Source: Acidobacteriaceae bacterium (GTDB taxonomy: Bacteria; Acidobacteriota; Terriglobia; Bryobacterales; Bryobacteraceae). Taken from it: a DNA stretch of 64,000 nucleotides. The notes under the pieces were generated by a model that ran no database searches, was not told where the DNA came from, and worked only from the letters and a program-made list of their open reading frames with translations. The stretch lies in assembly GCA_019240405.1 (NCBI GenBank), contig JAFAYL010000022.1, forward strand, positions 21,328-85,327, in the 5' to 3' direction. The position numbers and the translations under genes were made by a program. Positions 36,383 to 45,050 of the stretch are shown in pieces. Each line of letters starts with the position of its first letter. Within the stretch, counting starts at the first letter, position 1.

Positions 36383-36557
36383 TTTTGCCTGCGATATTCG
36401 AGCTGAAGATGCCCTCACGCAAGCCAAGAAATGAGATCGTTACCTGGCGTCGTTATAAGCCGCCTCGCCAAGGCCGGCCGCTCTCACGAAAGCGTCTCAC
36501 GGGTCGCTGCGTCGATCGAAAGCACTACACCATCGGCAGCAAGGGATACTAAGTCTC

Positions 36558-36872
36558 ATGGCGAAACAACCCGGCAGTGTTGGAAGTGCTGCGCTTTGGA
36601 TGTTTGTACTCTCGGTGCTCCTATTTTGGGCGCCGCTGATTGGTCCGTTTATAGCCGGTTTCGTGGGCGGCAGAAAGGCGGGCACAGTTGGAAACGCGAT
36701 TCTAGCAGCAATTTTGCCAGGGCTTCTCCTCGGTCTCGCGCTTTTCTTTCTCGCTTCACTCTTCACGGGATTCCCGCTGTTTGGAGTGGTTGCCGGAGCA
36801 GGCGGTGTGACGCTTGCCTTCGCTCATATCGGACCCCTTCTGGTAGGCGCGATTCTCGGGGCACTGCTGTAG
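36558..36872 (+). CDS. Small integral membrane protein
   Basis: 104 residues with three or four hydrophobic helices rich in Gly and Ala: ALWMFVLSVLLFWAPLIGPF, AILPGLLLGLALFFLASL and LAFAHIGPLLVGAILGALL. GPFIAGFVGGRKAG between the first two recalls small DUF5518-like membrane proteins. The function is unknown. ATG 36558 is the first codon of the hydrophobic frame. Confidence 0.55.
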   Translation: MAKQPGSVGSAALWMFVLSVLLFWAPLIGPFIAGFVGGRKAGTVGNAILAAILPGLLLGLALFFLASLFTGFPLFGVVAGAGGVTLAFAHIGPLLVGAILGALL

Positions 36873-37317
36873 ACGAAGAATGAACAGGCCGAGTTGGACT
36901 ACCCAGGCCAACGAGGATCCGCCATCACGAAACGAGTCGCCACAAGAGATTGATCATCAGCGCGGTAACCGAAGCCAGCGCATCAAATATCGTGCAGCCT
37001 CCATATACATGAAAAGACGTGGCGCAATTGAACCCTATAAAGGCCCAAACGCCCACAAGCAAACAACGTTTCACGGATCTCGATTATCTTATCGGCAGCA
37101 AGGGGTTCAATTGACTTACCGCGTGGCCCTATAAAAAGAAGGGGTCGAGATGGGCGGAGGCCGAGGCAATAATGTGTTGCTTGCACCGATCACATTTCGG
37201 CGTAAAGACCCGAGTTTGCTTGTCCATCATCCAGAGGACTCTATGTCCGAAGATCCAACAAATGACTCCCATAATCTCGTTACCCCTTATATTCGGCGCA
37301 AAACGCTTATCTGCAAC
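36873..37317. other. Intergenic stretch of 445 bases with repeats, no convincing gene
   Basis: CAATTGAACCC (37025-37035) and GGGTTCAATTG (37103-37113) form an 11-base perfect inverted repeat 67 bases apart. CCCTATAAA occurs at 37033-37041 and 37128-37136. ATCGGCAGCAAGGG at 37091-37104 is a copy of 36532-36545. A short frame (GTG 37019 to 37114, 31 codons) ends in IGSKGFN. These may be remnants of an element; no transposase or phage gene is visible. Confidence 0.45.
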
Positions 37318-37503
37318 CTACGACGCCGCGCTGGTAAGCGTTGTATTGATATGCGTCCAGACGCTCTTTATCGTGTTGCCGGTACCGCCGAGAAGAGCGA
37401 GGGCGCCCAGCGAAATGGTAGCGAGCAGCAGCGTGTACTCCACCAAGTCCTGGCCGTTTTCCTCATTGAGGAGAGCTTTTGCGAGTGAGCAGATCGTGTT
37501 CAT
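37318..37503 (-). CDS. Orphan Flp/Fap-type pilin
   Basis: 61 residues. The leader is short and contains Glu-Glu-Asn-Gly, and cleavage after Gly gives a mature N-terminus GlnAspLeuValGluTyr with the hallmark Glu-Tyr, followed by a hydrophobic helix (TLLLATISLGALALL). This is the Flp prepilin pattern of tight-adherence systems. ATG 37503 fits the family; ATG 37581 is next to a strong AAGGAGG but only 2 bases away, and would add an atypical leader. No tad secretion genes or prepilin peptidase are in the window. Confidence 0.8.
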   Translation of the reverse strand: MNTICSLAKALLNEENGQDLVEYTLLLATISLGALALLGGTGNTIKSVWTHINTTLTSAAS

Positions 37504-37603
37504 GCTTCGCTCATCGGCGGTCTTGAATTTACGTAAGTCCCAGCGGTACTTGAAGGTACGTCTATAACTCGTATGGGCCATCCCCTCCTTACGAGTAGGG
37601 AGG

Positions 37604-38557
37604 TTAATCGAACATTCCTTCAAAAAGCGCGGAGGTGAGGTATCGCTCGCCGGCATCGGGGAGCACGACGACAACCGTTTTGTCGTTCATCTCCGGCTCT
37701 TTCGCGATACGGACAGCCGCAGCGGCTGCGGCCCCGCAAGAGATACCGCAGATTAGCCCTTCTTCTCTCGCAAGGCGGCGGGCCATTTCAATTGATTCCT
37801 CATTGGTTACCTGCTCTACCCGATCAACCACCGAGAGGTCGAGAGTTTCCGGGATAAAGCCAGCTCCAATGCCCTGAATTTTGTGCGGTCCCGGCCGGAG
37901 CGGCTCGTGATTCAAGGCTTGCGCTATGACCGGGCTCCCGGAGGGTTCGACGGCAATCGAAACGATTGGGTGATGGCGCTCCTGTTTTATGTAACGGGAC
38001 ACCCCGGTAATCGTGCCGCCTGTGCCGACGCCTGAGACGAGCACGTCGACCCGACCTTCGGTGTCTTCCCAAATCTCGGGCCCCGTGGTCCGAAAGTGGA
38101 TGCGCGGATTCGCGGGATTGCTGAATTGCTGGGGGATGAAATAGCGTTCAGGATCGGAGGCGCGGATCTCCTCGGCTTTCTGCATGGCGCCTTCCATGCC
38201 GGTGGCGCCGTCAGTCAGGATCAGGTTCGCTCCGAGGACTTTCAATACTTTGCGGCGCTCGATGGACATCGTATCGGGCATGGTGAGGGTGATGGGGTAG
38301 CCGCGAGCAGCGGCGACGTAGGCGAGCGCGATGCCGGTGTTTCCACTGGTGGGCTCGACGATTTCGCGGCCAGGTCTTAGGAGCCCGCGTTCTTCGGCAT
38401 CCCAAATCATCGCCGCCCCGATTCGGTCTTTAACGGAAAAGGCGGGATTGCGGCCTTCGATCTTCGCGAGCACCGTCGCGCGAGCGCTGTTGACTACCCG
38501 GTTGAGCTTCACCAATGGTGTGCGGCCGATGCTAAACGACGCGTCCGGATAGCGCAA
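37604..38557 (-). CDS. cysK: Cysteine synthase (O-acetylserine sulfhydrylase)
   Basis: Makes cysteine from O-acetylserine and sulfide with PLP. 317 residues from TTG 38557, 4 bases after the regulator stop, with GGGAG 10 bases upstream; the longer frame would run back into that regulator. The PLP lysine is Lys43 in AFSVKDRIG, the substrate loop is [13 protein letters not shown] (about 69), the phosphate loop [10 protein letters not shown] (about 180), and [11 protein letters not shown] lies near 270. It is probably an operon with the Rrf2 regulator, so that the regulator may sense cysteine supply. Confidence 0.95.
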   Translation of the reverse strand: MRYPDASFSIGRTPLVKLNRVVNSARATVLAKIEGRNPAFSVKDRIGAAMIWDAEERGLLRPGREIVEPTSGNTGIALAYVAAARGYPITLTMPDTMSIERRKVLKVLGANLILTDGATGMEGAMQKAEEIRASDPERYFIPQQFSNPANPRIHFRTTGPEIWEDTEGRVDVLVSGVGTGGTITGVSRYIKQERHHPIVSIAVEPSGSPVIAQALNHEPLRPGPHKIQGIGAGFIPETLDLSVVDRVEQVTNEESIEMARRLAREEGLICGISCGAAAAAAVRIAKEPEMNDKTVVVVLPDAGERYLTSALFEGMFD

Positions 38558-38561
38558 TGAA

Positions 38562-39002
38562 TTAGATCTCCCAATTGGGCACGTACTGAGTGTACTTTTC
38601 CTGCCAGGCGCGGGCCAGCTCGGCAAAAGTGGTCTGATCGAGAACTCCGGAGACTGCATTGTCGACGCGATTCCAGATATCCGCAAAAGGATCGTTCGCT
38701 TGCGGGCGAGAAGCTCGATTTACATTCTCCACGGCCCTGAGGACTTCGCCGACCGTAATCGCGTCGGGCGGTCGCGCCAACAAATATCCGCCTTCGGCTC
38801 CCCGGCGGGAATCTACAAAACCGTTTTGCTTCAAACCAGCCAAGATCAATTCGAGGAACTTTTGCGGAATTTTCTGGCGCTTCGCAATATCCGCAATTTT
38901 GATCGGGGGCATGTTTGCTCCGGCCGCACGGCCGACCAAATATTGCGCAGCGAGATCAAAAACAGCCTTGAGCGCGTATTCGCTCTTGACCGAGATGTTC
39001 AT
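38562..39002 (-). CDS. Rrf2-family transcriptional regulator, CymR-like
   Basis: 146 residues with an N-terminal winged helix-turn-helix ([55 protein letters not shown]). Unlike IscR or NsrR it contains no cysteine, so an iron-sulfur cluster is ruled out. CymR of Bacillus, also an Rrf2 protein without cluster, represses cysteine genes and binds CysK. Standing directly before cysK, this gene probably regulates cysteine synthesis. A CymR role is inferred from context and family. The start ATG 39002 is the only good one. Confidence 0.9.
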   Translation of the reverse strand: MNISVKSEYALKAVFDLAAQYLVGRAAGANMPPIKIADIAKRQKIPQKFLELILAGLKQNGFVDSRRGAEGGYLLARPPDAITVGEVLRAVENVNRASRPQANDPFADIWNRVDNAVSGVLDQTTFAELARAWQEKYTQYVPNWEI

Positions 39003-39146
39003 CCGTTGCCCATATCGATTTTACTGCCTCAAGCGGGATATGCCCTGCGGGCCAGGCCGGTTGAGGATTTTCTCCGGATACAGACGGGCAAGTTTCTGAA
39101 GAACTATAAGATGGGGGAAGAGGTTAATCCGCAATCGGAGTAATTT

Positions 39147-40508
39147 CTGTCGAGACAACTTTTTGGAACCGACGGCATTCGGGGCGTTGCCGGTGAGCCG
39201 CCGCTGGATGCTAGGACTGCCCATGCGTTGGGCGTTGCCCTTGGAGCTTGGGCGCGAAAGGCAAGTGCACAACTAGCCAAAACGGATTCCGCCGAAGTCT
39301 TGATAGGCATGGATACCCGCGAGAGCGGGCCATGGCTGGCAGATCAAGTGGCTGGCGGGCTGTCCCGCTCGGGTGTAAGAGCGAGATTTGCGGGCGTGAT
39401 CACCACCCCCGGGATTGCTTACTTAACTCGAACGGGTCCCTTTATTGCAGGCGTAATGATCTCCGCTTCACACAATCCTTATCAGGACAACGGCATCAAA
39501 GTTGTCAGCCACTCGGGATACAAGCTTGCGGATGAAGTCGAACTCGAGCTTGAAAAACTGATGGCCGAATGGCTAGCGGGTCAAGAGCAGGCGGCCCCGG
39601 CGCAGCTCGAAATGGATAAGAGTTTGGACGACCTTTACATCAATTACCTGGCGAACTCAGTAATGACGCGGTTTCCGTTGCGCCTGGTGATCGACTGCGC
39701 GAACGGATCGGCGACAGAGATTGCGCCGAGGTTGTTTGACCGCCTAGGGGCGAAAGTAGATTGGATCTGCGCCTCACCAGATGGTCGCAACATTAATCTG
39801 AATTGCGGCTCGTTGCATCTCGACAGCCTTCAGAAGCGGGTTCTCGAGACGGGCGCGGAGATGGGAATTGCCTTCGACGGTGATGCGGACCGCGCGCTGT
39901 TCGTTTCGAGAGACGGAAAAATCGTGGATGGCGATGCAGTGCTGTTCTTGGCTGGTACGGCACTCAAACGCACAGGGCGGCTGCCGGGTAGCCTTCTCGT
40001 GGCTACGGTGATGTCAAACCTGGGGCTGGAGAGAGCGCTCGAAGCATACGGGATTGCTATGTTGCGGACGCCTGTGGGCGACAAGTATGTGCTGGAGGAG
40101 ATGCTGAACCGGGGCGCCGTGCTGGGGGGCGAGCAATCAGGTCACGTGATTTTTTTGGAATACGCGACGACAGGGGATGGCCTGCTAACCGCGCTGCGAG
40201 TGCTCGAAATTATCAAGGATTCCGGCCAGACACTCGATACATTGGTCGAGGAAATAAAAACATTTCCACAGAAGCTGGTGAATGTCCGAGTGAAGCAGAA
40301 GCGGCCACTCACGGAACTTCCGAAAGTTCAAGCCGAGATTGAAGCGGCGGAACAGGAGTTTGGGGATAGCGGCCGTGTGGTCGTTCGGTTCTCGGGAACT
40401 GAACCGCTTGCTCGTGTGATGGTCGAGGCTGAATCGCAGGAAAAAGTCGACAAATGGACGGGCCGCATTGCTGACGCCATTCGCGAGGAGCTTGGTGCAA
40501 GCGCGTAA
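39147..40508 (+). CDS. glmM: Phosphoglucosamine mutase, CTG start
   Basis: Converts glucosamine 6-phosphate to glucosamine 1-phosphate for cell-wall precursors. The N-terminus RQLFGTDGIRGVAGEPPLDA is typical of the family and lies directly after a stop at 39141-39143. The only possible start codon before it is CTG 39147, with GGAG 6 bases upstream. The next starts (such as TTG 39228) would delete this conserved block. The phosphoserine is Ser108 in ISASHNP, and the metal loop is DGDADR. The C-terminal substrate loop is VVRFSGTEPLARV. 453 residues, normal length. Confidence 0.92.
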   Translation: MSRQLFGTDGIRGVAGEPPLDARTAHALGVALGAWARKASAQLAKTDSAEVLIGMDTRESGPWLADQVAGGLSRSGVRARFAGVITTPGIAYLTRTGPFIAGVMISASHNPYQDNGIKVVSHSGYKLADEVELELEKLMAEWLAGQEQAAPAQLEMDKSLDDLYINYLANSVMTRFPLRLVIDCANGSATEIAPRLFDRLGAKVDWICASPDGRNINLNCGSLHLDSLQKRVLETGAEMGIAFDGDADRALFVSRDGKIVDGDAVLFLAGTALKRTGRLPGSLLVATVMSNLGLERALEAYGIAMLRTPVGDKYVLEEMLNRGAVLGGEQSGHVIFLEYATTGDGLLTALRVLEIIKDSGQTLDTLVEEIKTFPQKLVNVRVKQKRPLTELPKVQAEIEAAEQEFGDSGRVVVRFSGTEPLARVMVEAESQEKVDKWTGRIADAIREELGASA

Positions 40509-40595
40509 GATCGCATCCTCTAGAGTGCGTGGTAGACTCAAATCTCCGACTTCTTCCCCCGCTGCGTCCTGCAGTTCCAGGACAGCTTTACTTCG

Positions 40596-40946
40596 ATGGA
40601 ACGTGTTGCCCGACTGGTGAAGAACGCGAAGTTCACTGGCAAGTTCTTCGCGGATGAGGATTTAGCGCGTGCCATCTGGCCCGCCGCAGTGGGGAAGGCG
40701 ATATCTTCGCACACATCGCGCATCACGCTCGTACGCTCGAAGCTAGTTGTGGAAGTGGAAGACACTATTTGGCAGCAACAACTTTACCGGCTAAGCGCGC
40801 AAATCATGGAACGGCTTCGGAAAATCACTGGAACCGATCGTATTCAGGAACTGGAGTTCCGAATCACTGTTCCGAGAATCCAAGCGCATCGGGAAGAGCG
40901 GGATGCGTCCGGAACGGCGCGCGGGACAGCAAAATTCGGCTCCTAA
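40596..40946 (+). CDS. DUF721/DciA-like protein
   Basis: 116 residues. The region MERVARLVKNAKFTGKFFADEDLARAIWPAAVGKAISSHTSRI is typical of DUF721 proteins, some of which (DciA) load the replicative helicase. The middle (KLVVEVEDTIWQQQLYRLSAQIMERL) is a KH-like fold. The tail is polar and probably disordered. Located between glmM and gatC, 88 bases after glmM. A helicase-loader role is family knowledge, not visible here. Confidence 0.8.
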   Translation: MERVARLVKNAKFTGKFFADEDLARAIWPAAVGKAISSHTSRITLVRSKLVVEVEDTIWQQQLYRLSAQIMERLRKITGTDRIQELEFRITVPRIQAHREERDASGTARGTAKFGS

Positions 40947-40995
40947 CTCGGATTCAGAACACCTCGAATGCGAAAATCGCAACGAGGCATCCCAA

Positions 40996-41295
40996 GTGAA
41001 ACTAAGCGATGAGAAGGTCCGGTATGTCGCTGATCTCGCGAATTTGCGGCTTACGGAAGAGGAAGTCTACCGCATGTCGCACGATCTCGGGCAAGTCTTA
41101 ACTCATATGGAACAGTTGAATCAGCTCGACACGACCAGCATCGAGCCAATGGCGCAAGTGCTGTTTGAAGAAGACGAGATTGCCACCCTTCGAGAAGATA
41201 TTCCGCGCGCAACACTCAGCAATGACGAAGCTCTTCATAATGCAGCAGCGAGCGGTAAGGGGTACTTTAAGGTGCCACGGGTCATTGAACGATGA
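40996..41295 (+). CDS. gatC: Aspartyl/glutamyl-tRNA amidotransferase subunit C
   Basis: Small subunit of the GatCAB enzyme that turns mischarged Glu-tRNA(Gln) or Asp-tRNA(Asn) into the amide forms. 99 residues from GTG 40996, with GAGG 8 bases upstream; the frame is open 31 codons further but the family starts at [18 protein letters not shown]. It wraps around GatA through the C-terminal strand ([13 protein letters not shown]). The stop overlaps the gatA start (ATGA). Confidence 0.94.
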   Translation: MKLSDEKVRYVADLANLRLTEEEVYRMSHDLGQVLTHMEQLNQLDTTSIEPMAQVLFEEDEIATLREDIPRATLSNDEALHNAAASGKGYFKVPRVIER

Positions 41296-42734
41296 CGGAC
41301 ATCGAGTCTCTGCCGTCGTTTACCATTTCCAGCATTCGTGAAGGACTCACGAGCAAGGCATTCACTGCCACCGAGCTTGCGAAGGCTGCGCTTGCATTCG
41401 CGGAAAAGGAGAATGCGGCGACAAATGCGTATTTGACATTCTCACCGGAGCGCGCGCTTAAGGCTGCTGCAAAGCTGGACGCGCAAATTGCGAAAGGTGA
41501 ATATGCCGGAGCAATGGCCGGCGTCCCGGTTGCGATTAAAGACGTCATCATTACAAAGGATTTACGGACGACCTGCGGCTCGAAAATTTTGGCGCAGTAT
41601 ATCCCGCCATACGACGCCACGGCAGTATTCCGGCTCGAGGCGGAAGGCGCGGTCATCATCGGCAAGACAAATTGCGACGAATTTGCGATGGGATCTTCGA
41701 ATGAAAATTCAGCCTTTGGTCCTGTGCACAATCCAAAGGCACTCGATCGAGTGCCTGGTGGGTCGAGCGGAGGCTCAGCGGCAGCAGTTTCGCAAGGGAC
41801 GGCTGTAGCTGCTCTCGGATCAGATACAGGAGGTTCTATTCGCCAACCCGCGAGCTTTTGTGGTGTGGTTGGTGTCACGCCAACGTATGGGCGGGTTTCG
41901 CGGTACGGCTTAGTTGCATTCGCAAGCTCGTTAGATCATATCGGGCCGCTGGCTCGCAATGTGGAGGATGCCGCCACTGTACTCCAAACAATTGCCGGCC
42001 GCGATGATTTCGACTCCACATCCGCATTTGCGCCGGTGGATGATTATCGCGCGCTTATGAAGCACCCAGTTAACGGTTTGAAGCTGGGTTTAGCGAAGGA
42101 GTATTTTGAAGGTCTCGGCGCGGAGACGGGTGACGTCGTGCGCGCGGCGATCAAACAACTTCAGAGCTTGGGTTGCGAGCTACGCGAGATTAGCTTGCCG
42201 CATACCAAATATGCGCTTTCGTGTTACTACATCATTGCGACTGCCGAAGCTAGCTCGAATCTGGCCCGCTACGACGGCGTGCGCTATACGACCCGCAACG
42301 ACGGAGAAACGCTTTCGGAGATGTACCGGAATACGCGGGGCTGCGGATTTGGAGCAGAGGTGAAGCGCCGGATTATGCTCGGCACGTATGTCCTCAGCGC
42401 GGGTTATTACGAAGCATACTATCGGAAGGCTCAACAAGTTCGTGCTTTGATCACGAGAGACTTCAGCAATGCTTTCGAAGAGGTAGACGCAATTGTCGCG
42501 CCGGTATCGCCGATTCCTGCATTTAAGATCGGCGAAAAGATCGATGATCCGCTAGCGATGTATTTGTCCGATGTTTATACGTTGACAGGCGATCTCTCGG
42601 GTGTGCCCTGCATGAGCGTGCCGTGCGGCGAATCGGACGGTTTGCCGATCGGCCTGCAAATTTTCACGAAGCATTTCGATGAAGCTACGATGTTTCGCAT
42701 CGCGTATAACTTTGAGCAGTCGAGGGCCAACTAG
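41292..42734 (+). CDS. gatA: Aspartyl/glutamyl-tRNA amidotransferase subunit A
   Basis: Glutaminase subunit of GatCAB. 480 residues with an amidase-signature catalytic triad: Lys in [14 protein letters not shown] (about 79), cis-Ser in [15 protein letters not shown] (about 155) and nucleophile Ser in [12 protein letters not shown] (about 180). Overlaps gatC by 4 bases. The usual partner gatB is not in the window. A broken DUF72 gene follows directly. Confidence 0.96.
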   Translation: MTDIESLPSFTISSIREGLTSKAFTATELAKAALAFAEKENAATNAYLTFSPERALKAAAKLDAQIAKGEYAGAMAGVPVAIKDVIITKDLRTTCGSKILAQYIPPYDATAVFRLEAEGAVIIGKTNCDEFAMGSSNENSAFGPVHNPKALDRVPGGSSGGSAAAVSQGTAVAALGSDTGGSIRQPASFCGVVGVTPTYGRVSRYGLVAFASSLDHIGPLARNVEDAATVLQTIAGRDDFDSTSAFAPVDDYRALMKHPVNGLKLGLAKEYFEGLGAETGDVVRAAIKQLQSLGCELREISLPHTKYALSCYYIIATAEASSNLARYDGVRYTTRNDGETLSEMYRNTRGCGFGAEVKRRIMLGTYVLSAGYYEAYYRKAQQVRALITRDFSNAFEEVDAIVAPVSPIPAFKIGEKIDDPLAMYLSDVYTLTGDLSGVPCMSVPCGESDGLPIGLQIFTKHFDEATMFRIAYNFEQSRAN

Positions 42735-42738
42735 TTAA

Positions 42739-43326
42739 TGTGATTCGAATCGGTCCGGCGGGTTGGTCCTAAGGACTGTTGGGGGATCGCATATCCCGCG
42801 CAAAAGCCTCGCGGTTTCAGCGAGCCTTCTTATTTGGCAAACTACTTCGACACGATCGAAATCAACGTGTCGTTCTATCGCCCAGTCCCCGCCAAAACGG
42901 CTGAGACTTGGCTTAAACGAATTGAGCACAATGCCCGGTTCCGATTCACGGCGAAGCTGTGGCGCGGCTTTACGCACGAGCGGAATGCGACGGCAAATGA
43001 TGAGCGCGAATTCAAAGATGGCATCATTCCTCTGCTGGAAGCAGAGCGATTGGGCGCGCTTCTGCTACAGTTTCCGTGGTCTTTCCGCAACACCGACGAG
43101 AATCGCGAATACATTGCACGGCTTCGCGCCCGCTCTTCCGAATATCCGCTGGTGCTTGAAGTTCGTCACGGAAGCTGGAGTAAACCCGGCACGCTTGACA
43201 TGCTCGAGCAGCTCGGAATCGGATTGTGCAATATCGATCAGCCGCTGTTCAAAAGATCTGTCAAATCGAGCGGCCTAGCAACTTCCACCATCGGCTATGT
43301 GAGATTGCACGGGCGGAACTACAAAA
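42739..43326 (+). pseudogene. DUF72-family pseudogene, frameshifted and truncated
   Basis: GTG 42739 opens IRIGPAGWS exactly as in the family, but one base is missing near 42770 (TCCTAAGGA where TCCTA-x-AAGGA is expected), giving an immediate TAA. With that base restored the frame continues YKDCWGIAYPAQKP, then TIEINVSFYRP, FRFTAKLWRGFTH, LLLQFPWSF and YVRLHGRNYK. There it stops matching DUF72 and joins M20 sequence. It parallels the intact copy at 9409-10263. It is not expected to make a working protein. Confidence 0.85.
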
Positions 43327-44238
43327 GATGCCCTGCAGGCGAGTGCCGTAATTATTTCGGACACCAAAATGCTCGCTCGAGGACGTCCCGCCATCAGTTA
43401 CGCGCAGAGGGGAATGGTGAGCCTCGAAATTGAGGTGTGCGGGCCGAATAGAGATTTGCACTCAGGCAATTTCGGCGGTGCGATTCACAATCCGCTTCAG
43501 GCATTGTGTGAGATTATCGCCAAACTGCACGACTCAAGCGGACGTGTGGCGGTTCCCGGTTTCTACAACCGCGTCCGTCAATGGAGCGGAAAGGAGCGCG
43601 AATACATGGCTCGTTCTGGTCCTCGCAATGCCGAGATCCTCAAAGATGCTGGAGTAGAAAGCGGGTGGGGGGAGCGCGACTACAGCCTTCATGAACGAAC
43701 GACAATTCGTCCCGCACTCACTGTGAATGGTGTCTTGAGCGGGTATCAAGGCCCTGGCGGCAAAGGCATAATTCCCGCGCGCGCTCTGGTCAAGCTGAGT
43801 TTTAGATTGGTGCCGGACCAGAATCCCAATGAGGTCGAGCATCTCTTTCGAAAGCACATGGCTCGCATCACGCCACCCGCAGTGAAATGTAAAGTCCGTA
43901 CGCTTTCGCGCGCCGAACCTGTGCTTATCGATCGCTGTGAGCCCTTCTTACAAGCTGCCTTTTCTGCGTATCGCTCCGTTTTCGAAACGCCGCCAGTTCT
44001 CGTCCGGTCCGGAGGAACGATTCCCATCGTTAGTACTTTTCAGCACGCGCTCGGCACTCCCGCTATCCTGATGGGCTTTGGATTGCCCGAAGACCGAATT
44101 CACGCACCCAATGAAAACTTTCTTCTGCCTAACTTCTATCGTGGAATCCAGACATCGATTTACTTTCTTTCGATGGCCTCGAAGATTCAACACTGTTGCA
44201 GCCGAAAGGCGGAACGGGAACTGCAATTGACGACATGA
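43327..44238 (+). pseudogene. Truncated M20-family dipeptidase, catalytic N-terminal part lost
   Basis: The frame from 43327 (DALQASAVIISDTKM) carries the second half of an M20 dipeptidase: GRPAISYAQRGMVSLEIEV, GPNRDLHSGNFGGAIHNP, the dimerisation domain and the C-terminal metal-site region LMGFGLPEDRIHAPNENF. The first half, with most zinc ligands, is missing and replaced by the DUF72 remnant. An ATG at 43369 could start a 289-residue product, but without the ligands hydrolysis is unlikely. It overlaps the amidohydrolase start by 4 bases (ATGA), so the old operon survives. Confidence 0.8.
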
Positions 44239-45050
44239 TTGTTGATTGCCATTGCCACACCGGTCAAGGTGATCTGATGACAGCGCCCTGGAACACAGAT
44301 GCGCCGATCGAGCCTTACTTGCGCCGGGCCAGAGCAGCAGGTATCGACAAGACTATCGTGTTCTCAACGTTTCATACAAATTACGCAGAAGCGAATCGGC
44401 GCGTCGCCAGCATTGTTGCCCGGTATCCCGACCGCCTGGTTGGCTTCGCGATGCTTCATGCTCGCCGTGATGCCGGGCGAGTGTTTCAACTGGTGAAACA
44501 CGCAATGGTGAAGTGGCGCTTTCGAGGCATTAAAGTTCATGGCTTCGAGTCGCCACCGACGCGCGAAGTGTGCGAAACAGCCCGTGCGCTTCGTTTACCT
44601 GTCCTGGTTGATGTCGGCGCGAAGCCTCATATCGTTGAGATGTTTGCACCGCAATACCGGGACGTGAATTTTATCGTTCCCCATCTCGGGAGTTTCATCG
44701 GTGATTGGAAGGCGCACCAGCAGGTAATTGATCAGATCGTTCGGCACCCGAACGTCTATGCCGATACCTCATCGGTCCGGCACTATGACTACATAGTGCA
44801 AGCAATTAAGCGCGCGGGAGCGCAGAAATTGCTTTTCGGCTCAGACGGGCCATGGCTTCATCCAGGCGTAGAACTGCATAAAATTCGCCTGCTGGGATTG
44901 CGACCGAGGGACGAAGCTCTGGTCTTGGGAGGCAACATCCGGCGCTTAATCCGGCGCGCGAGGGCAAGGAGCATTCAACCTAGCGCCTCAAGCTATTCCG
45001 AATCGCGCGAAGCCAGTCATACATCGAAGGGATGTGAACTCTGCGTCTAA
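44235..45050 (+). CDS. Amidohydrolase 2-family metal-dependent hydrolase
   Basis: TIM-barrel hydrolase or decarboxylase of the amidohydrolase_2 (PF04909-type) family, 271 residues. The start ATG 44235 gives MIVDCHCHTG with the His-x-His metal motif at residues 5-7. Further marks are FRGIKVHGFESPPT (about 105), IVPHLGSFIG (about 155, metal His) and LLFGSDGPWLHPG (about 205, metal Asp). The substrate is unknown. The C-terminal 25 residues are Ser/Arg-rich and overlap the convergent peroxiredoxin gene by 71 bases. Confidence 0.85.
   Translation: MIVDCHCHTGQGDLMTAPWNTDAPIEPYLRRARAAGIDKTIVFSTFHTNYAEANRRVASIVARYPDRLVGFAMLHARRDAGRVFQLVKHAMVKWRFRGIKVHGFESPPTREVCETARALRLPVLVDVGAKPHIVEMFAPQYRDVNFIVPHLGSFIGDWKAHQQVIDQIVRHPNVYADTSSVRHYDYIVQAIKRAGAQKLLFGSDGPWLHPGVELHKIRLLGLRPRDEALVLGGNIRRLIRRARARSIQPSASSYSESREASHTSKGCELCV

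Noticed and set aside
36409..36552. 47-codon basic frame ending IGSKGY
   Set aside because: Overlaps the restored end of the preceding gene and has no ribosome-binding site; kept only as part of the repeat finding.
37560..37600. CCTCC...GGAGG hairpin hiding a ribosome-binding site before the Flp pilin
   Set aside because: The ribosome-binding site is only 2 bases from ATG 37581, which is not the family-supported start (37503), so a regulatory role is not convincing.
38700..39143. Plus-strand frame of 147 codons over the Rrf2 gene, ending just before glmM
   Set aside because: It is antisense to a clear Rrf2 gene. The last 40 codons (ending in VEDFLRIQTGKFLKNYKMG) look somewhat protein-like, but there is no start or ribosome-binding site for that part alone.
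42769..42771. In-frame TAA in the DUF72 copy considered as a recoding event
   Set aside because: The stop is produced by a one-base deletion that shifts the frame; restoring the base removes it, and the gene is truncated at its far end, so it is a pseudogene.
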